Positions 25,304-33,905 are shown, numbered from the stretch's first letter. The stretch: 33,905 bases of DNA from Burkholderiales bacterium RIFCSPLOWO2_02_FULL_57_36 (GCA_001770855.1 MESE01000046.1:1-33905); one strand, 5' to 3'. Program-made: numbers and translations. The notes: generated by a model not told the origin, from the letters alone.

Positions 25304-26584
25304 ATGACGACTTTCACCGAAGACAAAGCCCTCGCATACATGCATAAATTATTGGGTGCAATGAGCAAAGCCGGTGGGTCGGACCTTTTTATAGCGCATG
25401 ATTATCCGCCCAGCATGAAGGCGCACGGCTCCATGGAGCCCATAGGACAACAAAAACTCACCGGTGAAATAACGCGCAAACTGGCGCACGCGATGATGAA
25501 CCAACGTCAGCGTGAAGAATTTGCCAAGGAAATGGAGTGTAATTTCGCGGTTTCCATTCCCGGCCTGTCGCGCTTCCGAGTGAATGTCTTTGTCCAGCAA
25601 CAGCATGTAGGGATGGTAATTCGCACCATTGCATCGGAAATTCCCAATTTCGAAAAACTCGCGTTGCCGGAGATTCTTAAAGAAGTCGTCATGCACAAGC
25701 GCGGCTTGGTGCTGGTGGTTGGCGGAACCGGCTCTGGAAAATCCACCTCGCTGGCCGCGATGATCGATCATCGCAACCGTACCTCGCCCGGCCATATCAT
25801 CACGGTGGAAGATCCGGTCGAGTATGTGCACGTATCCCAGAAATCGCTGGTGACGCATCGCGAGGTCGGCGTGGATACCCATTCCTGGCATCACGCGTTG
25901 AAGAACACGTTGCGGCAAGCGCCGGACGTGATCCTGATCGGCGAAATCCGTGATGCCGAAACCATGGAGCACGCGATCGCGTTTGCCGAGACCGGCCATC
26001 TGTGTTTAGGCACCTTGCATGCGAACAGCGCGAACCAGACCATTGATCGGATCATCAATTTTTTCCCGGAAGAACGGCGCAACCAATTGCTGATGGATCT
26101 TTCATCGAATCTGCGCGCGATTGTTTCGCAACGCCTGGTGCGCACAATAGACGGCAATGGGCGCAAGGCGGCCATCGAAATCCTGATCAATACGACGACT
26201 ATTGCTGAACGAATTTTCAAAGGCGAGTTTCACGAAATCAAGGCGATCATGGCCAAGTCGAGAGAGCTCGGCATGCGCACCTTCGATTGGGCGCTGTTCG
26301 ATCTGTATAACGCGGGACATATCGCGTATGAAGAAGCGATCCGCAATGCCGATTCGGCCAATGAGTTGCGGCTGAATATCAAACTCAAGAGCGAGCGCGG
26401 CGAGCCCGCATCGGCGGCTTCCGTGTCGCTGTCGATCGATCACGGGCCGTCAGAGGAAGAGCTGGAAGCCCAGCGTGTCGAGGAACTGAAGAAGCAACAG
26501 GAAAAGAGACGGTTGCTGGAAGAGCAGCAACTGGCGAAACTGCAGGAAATGAAAGATCAAATGGCACGGCAGAAAACGGCCTAG
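25304..26584 (+). CDS. pilU: Type IV pilus retraction ATPase PilU
   Basis: 426-residue hexameric secretion-type ATPase of the PilT/PilU family, working at the cytoplasmic base of type IV pili in retraction. Walker A GGTGSGKST is at 140-148, the Asp box near TVEDPVEYVH, Walker B ILIGEIRD at 210-217, and the His box GHLCLGTLHANSA at 231-243. Features such as MECNFAVSIPGLSRFRVN, MVIRTIASEIPNFEKLALP and the GMRTFDWALFDLY end favour PilU over PilT. The C-terminus extends past the usual end with about 55 charged residues, probably coiled coil (SEEELEAQRVEELKKQQEKR onward). pilT, usually adjacent, is not in the window. The location next to c-di-GMP genes fits coordinated surface behaviour. Confidence 0.93.
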   Translation: MTTFTEDKALAYMHKLLGAMSKAGGSDLFIAHDYPPSMKAHGSMEPIGQQKLTGEITRKLAHAMMNQRQREEFAKEMECNFAVSIPGLSRFRVNVFVQQQHVGMVIRTIASEIPNFEKLALPEILKEVVMHKRGLVLVVGGTGSGKSTSLAAMIDHRNRTSPGHIITVEDPVEYVHVSQKSLVTHREVGVDTHSWHHALKNTLRQAPDVILIGEIRDAETMEHAIAFAETGHLCLGTLHANSANQTIDRIINFFPEERRNQLLMDLSSNLRAIVSQRLVRTIDGNGRKAAIEILINTTTIAERIFKGEFHEIKAIMAKSRELGMRTFDWALFDLYNAGHIAYEEAIRNADSANELRLNIKLKSERGEPASAASVSLSIDHGPSEEELEAQRVEELKKQQEKRRLLEEQQLAKLQEMKDQMARQKTA

Positions 26585-26747
26585 ACCGTGTCATGAATTA
26601 ATGGCGGGCATGCCGCCGCGGAAATAATTCTCCAATCCGCGCATGCCGGATCGTGCCTGCCGGCATGCCAATTCTCCCCCTTCTTAATTTCCGCACAACC
26701 GCGGCGCAGCGTGCTATGTTGCAGCAAGGGAGACTTGTGAGGCTTAG
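26585..26747. other. pilU-kinase intergenic region with three GCATGC dyads
   Basis: 163 bases. GCATGC occurs at 26608-26613, 26641-26646 and 26663-26668, each within longer imperfect palindromes, and AATTCTCC follows two of them. This recalls the GGCATGCC...AATTCCCC part of the element at 7561-7584. There is no T-run, so no clear intrinsic terminator. The ribosome site GAGG lies just before the kinase ATG. Confidence 0.4.
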
Positions 26748-29700
26748 ATGGAGACCTTGGCGACATTCAGGCAAACGATCGCCGCGCGCTTGATTCTTTT
26801 GGTTGCGGTGGTGGCGATACCGCTTGTCGGACTGCAACTCTACTATGCGCTTGACGAAGCCGCTTCCGCTCGCACGGAAGCGCTTGATCGCTCTTTGTGG
26901 GTCGCACAGGCAGTCAAGGGAAGAATCGAAGACCATCTTCGCAGCGTCGATTCGCTGCTTGTCACCGTGGCCGCAACGGTTCCGGCAAGACCTGGCGCGG
27001 TCGAACAAGGCAACGCGACGCTGCGCCGAATCAAGGCCGGCCTGCCCGACTATTTCGGCAGTATCTCCATCCTTGAACCGGATGGCACCATGCTGTACTC
27101 GGCGGAAACACCGTCGCCGCCGCGATCGCTCAACGTGGGCGATCGACGCTATTTCAAGGAAGCCATTTCCACTGACACACTGGCGGTGGGCGATCCCATC
27201 GTGTCGCGCACCTCGGGCAAGCGCATTCTGGTATTCGCTCGATCGGTCCGGGATGACAAGACCGGTAAAATCGGCAGCGTGGTATCCGCCTCGACCCTGC
27301 TTGAACGTTTTCAGCATATCTTCGAGCAGGAACAGTTGCCGCGAGGGTCGATCATTACGTTGATCGACCAGCGCGGCGTGATACTGGCGCGCTCCATCGA
27401 GCCGGAAAAATGGATCGGACTCGACGTGTCGCAAAAGGTCGGAGTCAAGCAGGTGTTTCAACTTGGGGAGGGGACGAGGGAAGCGGTCTCGCTCGATGGC
27501 GTCAAGCGCTTGACCGGGTTCACGAAACTGCATCAGGTGCCTTGGCTGGTATATGTCGGGATACCGTCCGACGTCGCGCTGGCGGGTGCGCGGACGCGCT
27601 CGTCGCGTTTGATCCTGCTTACGCTGTTAGTGTCTTTACTGGCGATCGGGATGGCGGGCTGGATTGCGCGCGGCATCGCGCAACCGTTGGCTCGCCTCGC
27701 GCGTGACGCCGCCGAACTGGCCGGCGGCCATCTCTCGCATCGCTCAAAGGTGAGAGCGGGCGGTGAAGTGGGGGAACTGGCGAACAGTTTCAATGCCATG
27801 GCCGGCGCCGTGGAACTGCAACGCACGAAACTGGCCGAAAGCGAAGCTTACGCACGCGCGACTTTCGAACAGGCCGCGGTCGGCATCGCTCGTGTAGCGC
27901 CGGACGGACGCCTGCTGCTGGTCAATCAGCGTCTGTGCGAAATGGTCGGGTATACGCGTGATGAACTGCTGACACGCCGTCTTCAGGACATCATCCACCC
28001 GGATGATCTGGAATGCGACCGCAGCTTCGCGCAGCAGTTACTCGGACCCTCGGCATCCGCGCCAGCCTGTTCGGCCGAGATGCGCTATCTACATAAGGAC
28101 GGCAACATCACGTGGATCTGTCATACGGTTTCGCTGGTGCGCACGAACTCCGGCGAACCGGATTATTTTATCTCCGTGATGGAGGACATCACGGCGCGCA
28201 AGAGAAACGAGGGGCTGATCGCCGGCCAGAAACAAGTGCTGGAAACGATGGCGCGCGGCGCGCCGCTCAAGGAAACGCTGACCGCCTTGCTGCAAGTCAT
28301 CGAATCACAATCCAGCGACATGCTGTGCTCGGTGCTTTTACTCGACGATGACGGTATCCACTTGCGTCACGGTGCGGCGCCGAGTTTGTCGAAGGAGTAC
28401 ATGCAGGCGATTGATGGGGTGGCGATCGGTGCGCGCGCCGGCTCCTGCGGCACGGCGGCCTTTAAAGGCGAGCCCGTCATTGTCGAGGATATTGCGCAGG
28501 ATCCGTTGTGGGACGATTATCGCGAACTGGCGCTGCCGCACGGTTTGAGCGCGTGCTGGTCCACCCCCATACTGGATTCGGCGGGACGCGTGCTCGGGAC
28601 CTTTGCCATGTACTATCGCATGCCATGCCGGCCCACGGCGCTGCACATGGAGCTGATCCAGGTCGCAACCCACACCGCCGCGATCGCCATCAGCCAGAAG
28701 CAGGCGGAACAATCGCTGCGCAGCGAGCGCGCTTTGCTGCATCAGGTAACGACCAACAGTCCCGTGGGGATCACGGTGATGAACCGCGACGGGCGCATTA
28801 CGCTGGCTAATCCGGCCGCTCAGCAAATGCTCGGGCTGTCGGGGGACATGGTGACGCAACGGGTGTATGCCGCGCCTCAGTGGGAGATTGCCAATACCGA
28901 TGGCAGTGTGTGTGCGCCGGAGAAATTGCCGTTTGCGCGTGTAATGGCAAGCGGCAAGCCGCTGTTCGATGCGGAATACTCGCTGGCATTGCCTGGCAAC
29001 GAACGCGTGCTGCTTTCCATCAATGCCGCACCGCTGCGGGATGCCGCGGGGGAATTGGACGGCGTGGTGGTTGCGGTATCGGACATTACCGCGCGCAAAC
29101 TTGCGGAGGCGCGGATCCTCAACCTCAACATCGAACTGGAGCAGCGCGTGGCGGAGCGTACCGCGCAGCTGGAAGCCGCCAACAAGGAACTGGAAGCCTT
29201 CTCTTATCTGGTGTCGCACGATTTGAAGGCGCCGTTGCGCGGCATTGACGGCTACAGTCAGTTGCTGGAAGAGGATTTTCATGAAGCGCTTGGCGAGGAG
29301 GGCCGCACTTTCGTGCACAGCATTCGCCGCGGCACCGCGCAAATGCACGAGTTGATTGAAGATTTGCTGGCCTATTCGCGTCTTGAGCGCCGCAGCGTCG
29401 AAAATGCCGCACTGGATTTGCCTGCCTGCATCCAGTCGGTGATGCAAGGATACGCACAGGAAATTGCCGAGCACGGAGTGGTGTTGAACATCAATGTACC
29501 GGAATTGACCGTCCATGCCGATCGGGACGGGTTGGCGATTGTTCTGCGCAATATGATTGATAATGCACTTAAGTTCAGCCGCGCCGCGCGGCCGCCGACC
29601 GTAGAAATCGGCGCGCGCGCTGAAGCGAACAAGGTCATTCTATGGGTGCGCGACAACGGTATTGGATTCAACATGAAGTTTCACGACCGGATTTTCGATA

Positions 29701-29852
29701 TTTTCAACCGCCTGCAACGCGCCGAAGATTATCCCGGTACCGGCGTGGGGCTGGCCTTGGTGCGCAAGGCAATGCAGCGCATGGGAGGCAGGGTTTGGGC
29801 AGATAGCACGCCAGGACAAGGCGCCACCTTTTTTCTGGAGCTGAGAGCATGA
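26748..29852 (+). CDS. Hybrid-sensing histidine kinase (Cache-HAMP-PAS-GAF-PAS-HisKA-HATPase)
   Basis: 1034-residue inner-membrane kinase. TM1 lies at about 12-33, an extracytoplasmic double-Cache sensor from 35 to 285 (FGSISILEPDGTMLYSAE, VGDRRYFKEAI, VGDPIVSRTSGKR), TM2 at about 286-307, HAMP about 308-360, PAS about 366-485 ending DITARKRNE, GAF about 495-650, PAS about 660-785 ending SDITARKLAE, then a coiled coil and HisKA with His824 in SYLVSHDLKAPLRG. The ATPase has the N-box NMIDNALKF 935-943, DNGIGF 969-974 and GTGVGLAL 997-1004. All catalytic motifs are present. The HisKA/HATPase type resembles phytochrome-like kinases that partner with Rcp1-type regulators, which fits the next gene; they overlap by 4 bases. 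GAGG precedes the ATG. Confidence 0.93.
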   Translation: METLATFRQTIAARLILLVAVVAIPLVGLQLYYALDEAASARTEALDRSLWVAQAVKGRIEDHLRSVDSLLVTVAATVPARPGAVEQGNATLRRIKAGLPDYFGSISILEPDGTMLYSAETPSPPRSLNVGDRRYFKEAISTDTLAVGDPIVSRTSGKRILVFARSVRDDKTGKIGSVVSASTLLERFQHIFEQEQLPRGSIITLIDQRGVILARSIEPEKWIGLDVSQKVGVKQVFQLGEGTREAVSLDGVKRLTGFTKLHQVPWLVYVGIPSDVALAGARTRSSRLILLTLLVSLLAIGMAGWIARGIAQPLARLARDAAELAGGHLSHRSKVRAGGEVGELANSFNAMAGAVELQRTKLAESEAYARATFEQAAVGIARVAPDGRLLLVNQRLCEMVGYTRDELLTRRLQDIIHPDDLECDRSFAQQLLGPSASAPACSAEMRYLHKDGNITWICHTVSLVRTNSGEPDYFISVMEDITARKRNEGLIAGQKQVLETMARGAPLKETLTALLQVIESQSSDMLCSVLLLDDDGIHLRHGAAPSLSKEYMQAIDGVAIGARAGSCGTAAFKGEPVIVEDIAQDPLWDDYRELALPHGLSACWSTPILDSAGRVLGTFAMYYRMPCRPTALHMELIQVATHTAAIAISQKQAEQSLRSERALLHQVTTNSPVGITVMNRDGRITLANPAAQQMLGLSGDMVTQRVYAAPQWEIANTDGSVCAPEKLPFARVMASGKPLFDAEYSLALPGNERVLLSINAAPLRDAAGELDGVVVAVSDITARKLAEARILNLNIELEQRVAERTAQLEAANKELEAFSYLVSHDLKAPLRGIDGYSQLLEEDFHEALGEEGRTFVHSIRRGTAQMHELIEDLLAYSRLERRSVENAALDLPACIQSVMQGYAQEIAEHGVVLNINVPELTVHADRDGLAIVLRNMIDNALKFSRAARPPTVEIGARAEANKVILWVRDNGIGFNMKFHDRIFDIFNRLQRAEDYPGTGVGLALVRKAMQRMGGRVWADSTPGQGATFFLELRA

Positions 29853-30280
29853 CAACGCTCGACCGTTACAATCGGCCGGTTCTGCTGGTGGAAGACAATC
29901 CGGTAGACGTCGATCTCACGCTTCGCGCGTTTGCACGCCGCAAGCTGACCAATCCGGTAGAAATCGCGCGCGACGGCGAAGAGGCGCTGGACTGGATTCC
30001 ACGCTGGGAAGCCGGTGCGACGCTGCCATTGGTCATCCTGCTTGATCTTAAACTGCCGCGCGTACACGGCCTCGATGTGCTGGCGCAATGGAAAGCGCAT
30101 GCAGTGAGCCGGGCAATTCCGGTGGTGGTGCTGACGACATCGACGGAAGACAAGGATATCGCAACCGCCTACGCGCTCGGCGCAAATTCCTATATCGTCA
30201 AGCCGGTGGATTTCTCCCGATTTCTTGAGGTCGCGGCCCAAGTCGAAACCTACTGGTGCGAGGTCAACACGCCGGCATGA
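29849..30280 (+). CDS. Single-domain response regulator (Rcp1/CheY-like)
   Basis: 143-residue stand-alone receiver domain. Acidic pair Glu15/Asp16 in LLVEDNPVD, phosphoacceptor Asp66 in ILLDLKLPRVHG, Thr at LTTSTE and Lys118 in YIVKPVDF are all present. The spacing and the long alpha-2/beta-3 region match Rcp1-like regulators that pair with phytochrome-type kinases. Its ATG overlaps the stop of the kinase gene (ATGA), so the two are translationally coupled and almost certainly a cognate pair. With no output domain, it probably acts by protein contact or as a phosphate shuttle to the receiver-rich protein encoded 17 bases downstream. Confidence 0.95.
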   Translation: MTTLDRYNRPVLLVEDNPVDVDLTLRAFARRKLTNPVEIARDGEEALDWIPRWEAGATLPLVILLDLKLPRVHGLDVLAQWKAHAVSRAIPVVVLTTSTEDKDIATAYALGANSYIVKPVDFSRFLEVAAQVETYWCEVNTPA

Positions 30281-30297
30281 AAGCTTAGAGCGAAAAT

Positions 30298-33200
30298 ATG
30301 AACGCCGATTTCCCGAAACACATTCTTTACCTGGAAGATAATCCGGTTGATGCCGATCTGGTTCGACGCATGCTCGCCATGCATGTGCCGGCTGTGGAAC
30401 TTGATCTGGTGTCCACGTTAGCCGAGGCGCTGGAACGTGTGGCTCCGGACACGCCGCGTTATGACCTGATTCTGTCCGACTTGCGCGTCCCTGACGGCAG
30501 CGGTCTGGAATTGCTGGGTCATGTACGCGAGCGCAAGCTGCCGGTCGCCGTCGTGATACTGACCGGATCAGGCGATCAGGCGACCGCGATCGCCGCGCTG
30601 AAAGCCGGCGCGGACGATTACGTGGTCAAAAGTGACGACTACGGCAAGCGTCTGATCCATACCCTGCCGGCTGCGCTGGCGCGCTTTCGCAGCGAGTCGA
30701 TGCGCAAAACGGGTCCGCTGCGGGTGCTTTACGCGGAACACAATACGTTTGATATCGACCTCAGCCGCCGTCATTTTGCCGTGCATGCGCCGCATATTCG
30801 CCTGACTATCGTGAACAGCGGCGCCGAGGTGCTGTCATGCATGACCGAGGCCGGTGCCGGCATGCCGCCGTATGACGTGGTGCTGCTCGACTATCAATTG
30901 CCGGGAATGAATGCGCTGGAGATTGCCAAGATTTTGCACGACGAACGCGGCTTCGACGTGCCCGTCGTGTTGATCAGCGGCCAGGGCAGCGAGGAAGTCG
31001 TGGCGGAAGCGCTGCGTCTGGGTATTTCCGATTTTGTCAGCAAACATGCCGGTTACCTGCTCGAGTTGCCCGCCATTCTGGAGAACGCGCATCGGCAGGT
31101 ACAACTGCTGCGCGAGCAGGAAGCGTTGCGCATGACATCGGCAAGGCTGCACCAGTTGCTGGCGGCGAATCCGACCATTCTTTATGCGCTGAGCGTCGAT
31201 GGCCATCGCCTCAAACCTGCCTGGATCAGCGAAAACATTACGCGGGTGTATGGTTATACGCCCGAAGAATGTCTGCAAACGAGCTGGTGGCTCAAGCACA
31301 TGCACGATGAGGATCGCGACCGGATACGAAAGGATCAGGCACGCTTGTTCACCGAATGCAGCCTGATCCAGGAATATCGGTTTTATGACAAGAGCGGCGA
31401 TATCCATTGGGTGCGCGACGACATGCGTCTGCTGGTCGATGCGGCGGGCAAACCCTCCGAGGTGGTCGGCAGCTGGAATGACATCACGGCCAAACGTCAG
31501 GCGGATGAACGACTGCAATTGCATGCGGCCGCCATGGACAGTACCCGCGACGGGATCCTGATCACGGATATTAATGGGCGCATGCTGGCATGTAACCCGG
31601 CATTTACCGAAATCACCGGGTACGGCGAGTCTGAAATCCTGCACCGGAGCCCGCGCATGCTGCAGTCGATACGCCAGGATGAACAGTTCCTTCACGTTCT
31701 GCGCGACAGTGTGATGCAGAGCGGCCAATGGCAGGGAGAAATCTGGAGCCGGCGCAAGGATGGCGAAATTTTCCCGCAATGGTTAACCGTCAGCGAAGTG
31801 CGCGACGAGAAATCCAACCCTAAGCATTACGTTGCGGTCATGACCGATCTGACCAGGCTCAAGCGCAGCGAACAACAGTTGGAACACCTGGCGCATTACG
31901 ATTCCCTGACCGGCCTGCCCAATCGCGTGTTGTTGCGCTCGCTTCTGCAACATGCAGTCGAACGGGCACAGCGGCACGATCACCAGGTGGGGGTGTTGTT
32001 TCTCAATCTGGATCAGTTCAAGACTGTCAACGACAGCCTCGGACACGCGTCGGGCGATGAACTATTGCTGAACGTTACACGGCGCCTGAAAGACCGGTTG
32101 CGGGGCGAGGATATTCTGGGCCGGTTGGGCGGCGACGAATTCGCGGTGGTGCTCGAAGCGCTGCAGGAACCGTTGGATGCCGAGATCATGGCGCGTGATT
32201 TGCTGACTATCCTGGATGCCCCCGTCATGTTGCCGGATGGGCACGAGGCTTTTGCTCGCGGCAGCATCGGCATCAGCGTGTTTCCGCTTGACGGCATCAC
32301 CGCCGAAGATCTATTGCATCATGCGGATGCCGCCATGCACCGCGCCAAGGAGCATGGCGGCAATCAATTCGCTTATTACACCCGCGAGGTCAGCGCCCGG
32401 GCGCTTGAGCGGCTTGAAATGGCGGCCGGATTGCGGCGCGCCCTGTCGCACAAGGAATTTGTCCTGCACTACCAAGCCAAGGTCGATCTCGCCAGCGGCA
32501 GGATCACCGGTGCCGAGGCGCTGTTGCGTTGGAAGCGTCCCGGCCGCGGTCTTGTGCCGCCGATGCAATTCATTCCGCTGGCGGAAAAGGGTGGCCAGAT
32601 TATTGCGATCGGCGCCTGGGTGATAGATGAGGCTTGCCGCCAGATGCGCGCCTGGGCCGACGCCGGCCTGAACGGCATCAAAGTGGCGGTCAACGTATCG
32701 GCGCGTCAATTCGGCGGCCGGGAGCTTGAAGGCGTCGTGGTCGGCGCGTTGGAACGGCATGGGATTGTTCCGCAGCACCTGACGCTGGAACTGACGGAAA
32801 GCATGTTGATGGAAGATCCCGAAGGGACCATCGTCAGGCTAGCCAGCCTGAAGCGCCTTGGCGTCCAGCTTTCGCTCGACGACTTCGGGACCGGCTATTC
32901 CAGCCTGACTTACCTGAGCCGTTTCCCGATGGACCAGTTGAAGATCGACCGTTCCTTTGTGACTGACATCTGCACCGAGCCGAGTGCGGCGAACATCGCC
33001 AATTCGGTGATCGCATTGGCGCATCGCATGCAACTCAAGGTAGTGGCCGAAGGGGTGGAAACCAAGGGGCAACTGGATTACCTGAAAAAGAACCATTGTG
33101 ACGAAATGCAGGGTTTCTATTTCAGCGTGCCGATGCCGGCGGAGGATTTCGCCAAAATGCTGCGCGAGGGAAAGCGGCTTGCCGTGACGAGCGAGCCGGC

Positions 33201-33621
33201 GGAATCCCGTACGCTGCTGATCGCCGGCAGCGACGCGGCGGTGCTGAGCGCGCTTCAGCAAACGTTGCAAAATGAAGGTTACAAGATCATCACTGCCGGC
33301 ACCGCGAACGAGGCATTGAATCTATTGGCCGGAAACTCGGTACAGGTGATTGTCTCCGGCCAAAACATATCGAAAACCAGCGGCACCGAGTTTCTCGGCC
33401 GGGTCAAGATGCTGCATCCGGACACCATCCGGATCGTCGTTTCAGACCATACACAGCTTGAGCCGATTGTTCAGGCAATTAGCGACGGCATCCTGTACAA
33501 GTTCCTGATTCAGCCTTGGGATGACGATCAGCTTTGCAAACATATCCGTGATGCATTCCAGTATTACGAAGCGATTGTGAAGCCGCGGGAAATGGAAGAT
33601 GCAACATCCGGCGGCGGCTGA
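30298..33621 (+). CDS. REC-REC-PAS-PAS-GGDEF-EAL-REC c-di-GMP regulator
   Basis: 1107-residue cytosolic protein. REC1 (about 7-125) has Asp61 and Lys111. REC2 (about 141-262) has Asp198 and Lys249 but a weakened acidic pair (Glu147-His148). Two PAS domains follow (about 280-400, 405-525), then GGDEF (about 530-695), EAL (about 705-955) and a C-terminal receiver-like domain (about 970-1090). GGDEF is intact at 611-615 with RxxD at 602-605, but the first metal ligand of the D-x-D motif is Asn570 (LFLNLDQFK), so cyclase activity is doubtful. EAL residues look complete: EAL 740-742, Asn799, ELTES, DDFGTG, Lys882, Glu918, Gln938, so phosphodiesterase activity is predicted. The last receiver has Gly1021 and Gln1072 in place of the phosphoacceptor Asp and conserved Lys. 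Likely output of the kinase upstream. Confidence 0.92.
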   Translation: MNADFPKHILYLEDNPVDADLVRRMLAMHVPAVELDLVSTLAEALERVAPDTPRYDLILSDLRVPDGSGLELLGHVRERKLPVAVVILTGSGDQATAIAALKAGADDYVVKSDDYGKRLIHTLPAALARFRSESMRKTGPLRVLYAEHNTFDIDLSRRHFAVHAPHIRLTIVNSGAEVLSCMTEAGAGMPPYDVVLLDYQLPGMNALEIAKILHDERGFDVPVVLISGQGSEEVVAEALRLGISDFVSKHAGYLLELPAILENAHRQVQLLREQEALRMTSARLHQLLAANPTILYALSVDGHRLKPAWISENITRVYGYTPEECLQTSWWLKHMHDEDRDRIRKDQARLFTECSLIQEYRFYDKSGDIHWVRDDMRLLVDAAGKPSEVVGSWNDITAKRQADERLQLHAAAMDSTRDGILITDINGRMLACNPAFTEITGYGESEILHRSPRMLQSIRQDEQFLHVLRDSVMQSGQWQGEIWSRRKDGEIFPQWLTVSEVRDEKSNPKHYVAVMTDLTRLKRSEQQLEHLAHYDSLTGLPNRVLLRSLLQHAVERAQRHDHQVGVLFLNLDQFKTVNDSLGHASGDELLLNVTRRLKDRLRGEDILGRLGGDEFAVVLEALQEPLDAEIMARDLLTILDAPVMLPDGHEAFARGSIGISVFPLDGITAEDLLHHADAAMHRAKEHGGNQFAYYTREVSARALERLEMAAGLRRALSHKEFVLHYQAKVDLASGRITGAEALLRWKRPGRGLVPPMQFIPLAEKGGQIIAIGAWVIDEACRQMRAWADAGLNGIKVAVNVSARQFGGRELEGVVVGALERHGIVPQHLTLELTESMLMEDPEGTIVRLASLKRLGVQLSLDDFGTGYSSLTYLSRFPMDQLKIDRSFVTDICTEPSAANIANSVIALAHRMQLKVVAEGVETKGQLDYLKKNHCDEMQGFYFSVPMPAEDFAKMLREGKRLAVTSEPAESRTLLIAGSDAAVLSALQQTLQNEGYKIITAGTANEALNLLAGNSVQVIVSGQNISKTSGTEFLGRVKMLHPDTIRIVVSDHTQLEPIVQAISDGILYKFLIQPWDDDQLCKHIRDAFQYYEAIVKPREMEDATSGGG

Positions 33622-33905
33622 ATCGGGGATTTCACGATCGCGGATTTTAGACAGCGCCAAAAAAATATTCCTGTCGTTGCAAGAAAATACTTCTGTCATT
33701 CCGAGGAGCACGGCGGCGCTTGTGGGTCACTTGGCAATGAAATTGGCATTGAGATGGAAAAAGTAGGGGGGGTGGTAAGCATAGCGTCTCTCGCCGTATT
33801 TCCTTCGAAAACGCAACACAGTTTTCCTTCGTGGATGCTTGCCGGGTCTCGCCCCGGCGGGCGAGGTACTTTCTTTTGCGTCGCCAAAAGAAAGTACCCA
33901 AAGAA
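33622..33905. repeat. Dispersed repeat, copy B, and two hairpins
   Basis: Bases 33722-33846 match bases about 193-70 of copy A read on the opposite strand, with few mismatches over about 125 bases, beginning GTGGGTCACTTGGCAATG. After the match come two hairpins: CTCGCCC / GGGCGAG (33848-33865) and a perfect 14-bp stem with a 6-base loop (33865-33898, left arm GGTACTTTCTTTTG), which has no T-run following and looks like a repeat component rather than a standard terminator. At 33659-33705 two imperfect direct copies of an AAATA-TTC-TGTC unit occur. The repeat begins about 100 bases after the upstream stop codon. Open frames on the minus strand here are not supported as genes. Confidence 0.75.

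Noticed and set aside
28338..29516. 392-codon minus-strand frame inside the histidine kinase gene
   Set aside because: It lies antisense to conserved PAS, HisKA and ATPase motifs, with no protein-like pattern of its own.
33865..33898. Strong intrinsic terminator of the last gene
   Set aside because: The stem is long and perfect, but it lies about 245 bases past the stop codon, has no following T-run, and looks like part of a dispersed repeat.

Overview
The window looks like chromosome of a betaproteobacterium, most likely Burkholderiales (an Oxalobacteraceae-like relative). The grounds are a moderate-to-high GC content judged by eye, a serC-serA pair, PilU, and densely packed signalling genes of beta-proteobacterial type. 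No rRNA, tRNA, CRISPR array, integrase or complete transposase gene was seen. Genus-level placement is inference.

Layout. (1) 1-224: a dispersed repeat with two perfect palindromes; a related copy lies inverted at the far end (33722-33846). (2) 225-2575: serC and serA, serine biosynthesis, on the minus strand. (3) 2868-4199: a PQQ-sugar-dehydrogenase-like lipoprotein. (4) 4424-7419: two minus-strand genes of unknown function, one a 677-residue membrane protein. (5) 7464-7692: a MITE-like element with ~30-42 bp terminal inverted repeats and three internal hairpins. (6) 7693-10732: a translationally coupled HlyD / ATPase / permease efflux system. (7) 10917-12989: a minus-strand envelope metal/thiol cluster (DsbD-alpha-like protein, DUF411 protein, CCAH membrane protein, small secreted protein). 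(8) 13186-18614: a LysR regulator divergent from an ACAD10/11-type acyl-CoA dehydrogenase, a beta-propeller lipoprotein, a 27-codon relic of a short-chain dehydrogenase, and an APH-fold kinase. (9) 18676-20417: an AraC regulator divergent from an alpha/beta hydrolase with an Asp nucleophile. (10) 20566-23424: an ArsR repressor, a flavoprotein and a membrane di-iron hydroxylase; both enzymes end in tails rich in vicinal cysteines, and two matching 18-bp dyads look like ArsR operators. (11) 23556-33621: a surface/second-messenger block: MASE4-GGDEF cyclase, PilU, Cache-HAMP-PAS-GAF-PAS histidine kinase, CheY-like regulator, and a REC-REC-PAS-PAS-GGDEF-EAL-REC protein.

How the genes work together. 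The LysR cluster suggests phosphorylation of a hydroxyacyl-CoA by the kinase, followed by elimination/oxidation by the dehydrogenase; its SDR has been erased by a precise in-frame deletion. The ArsR cluster looks like a self-regulated, metal(loid)- or thiol-responsive operon whose products all carry CC pairs, and is the best candidate for an undescribed system. The last block joins c-di-GMP production, predicted c-di-GMP breakdown and type IV pilus retraction. The repeats are notable because two copies of a double palindrome keep identical spacing and central cores while their stems differ by compensating changes.
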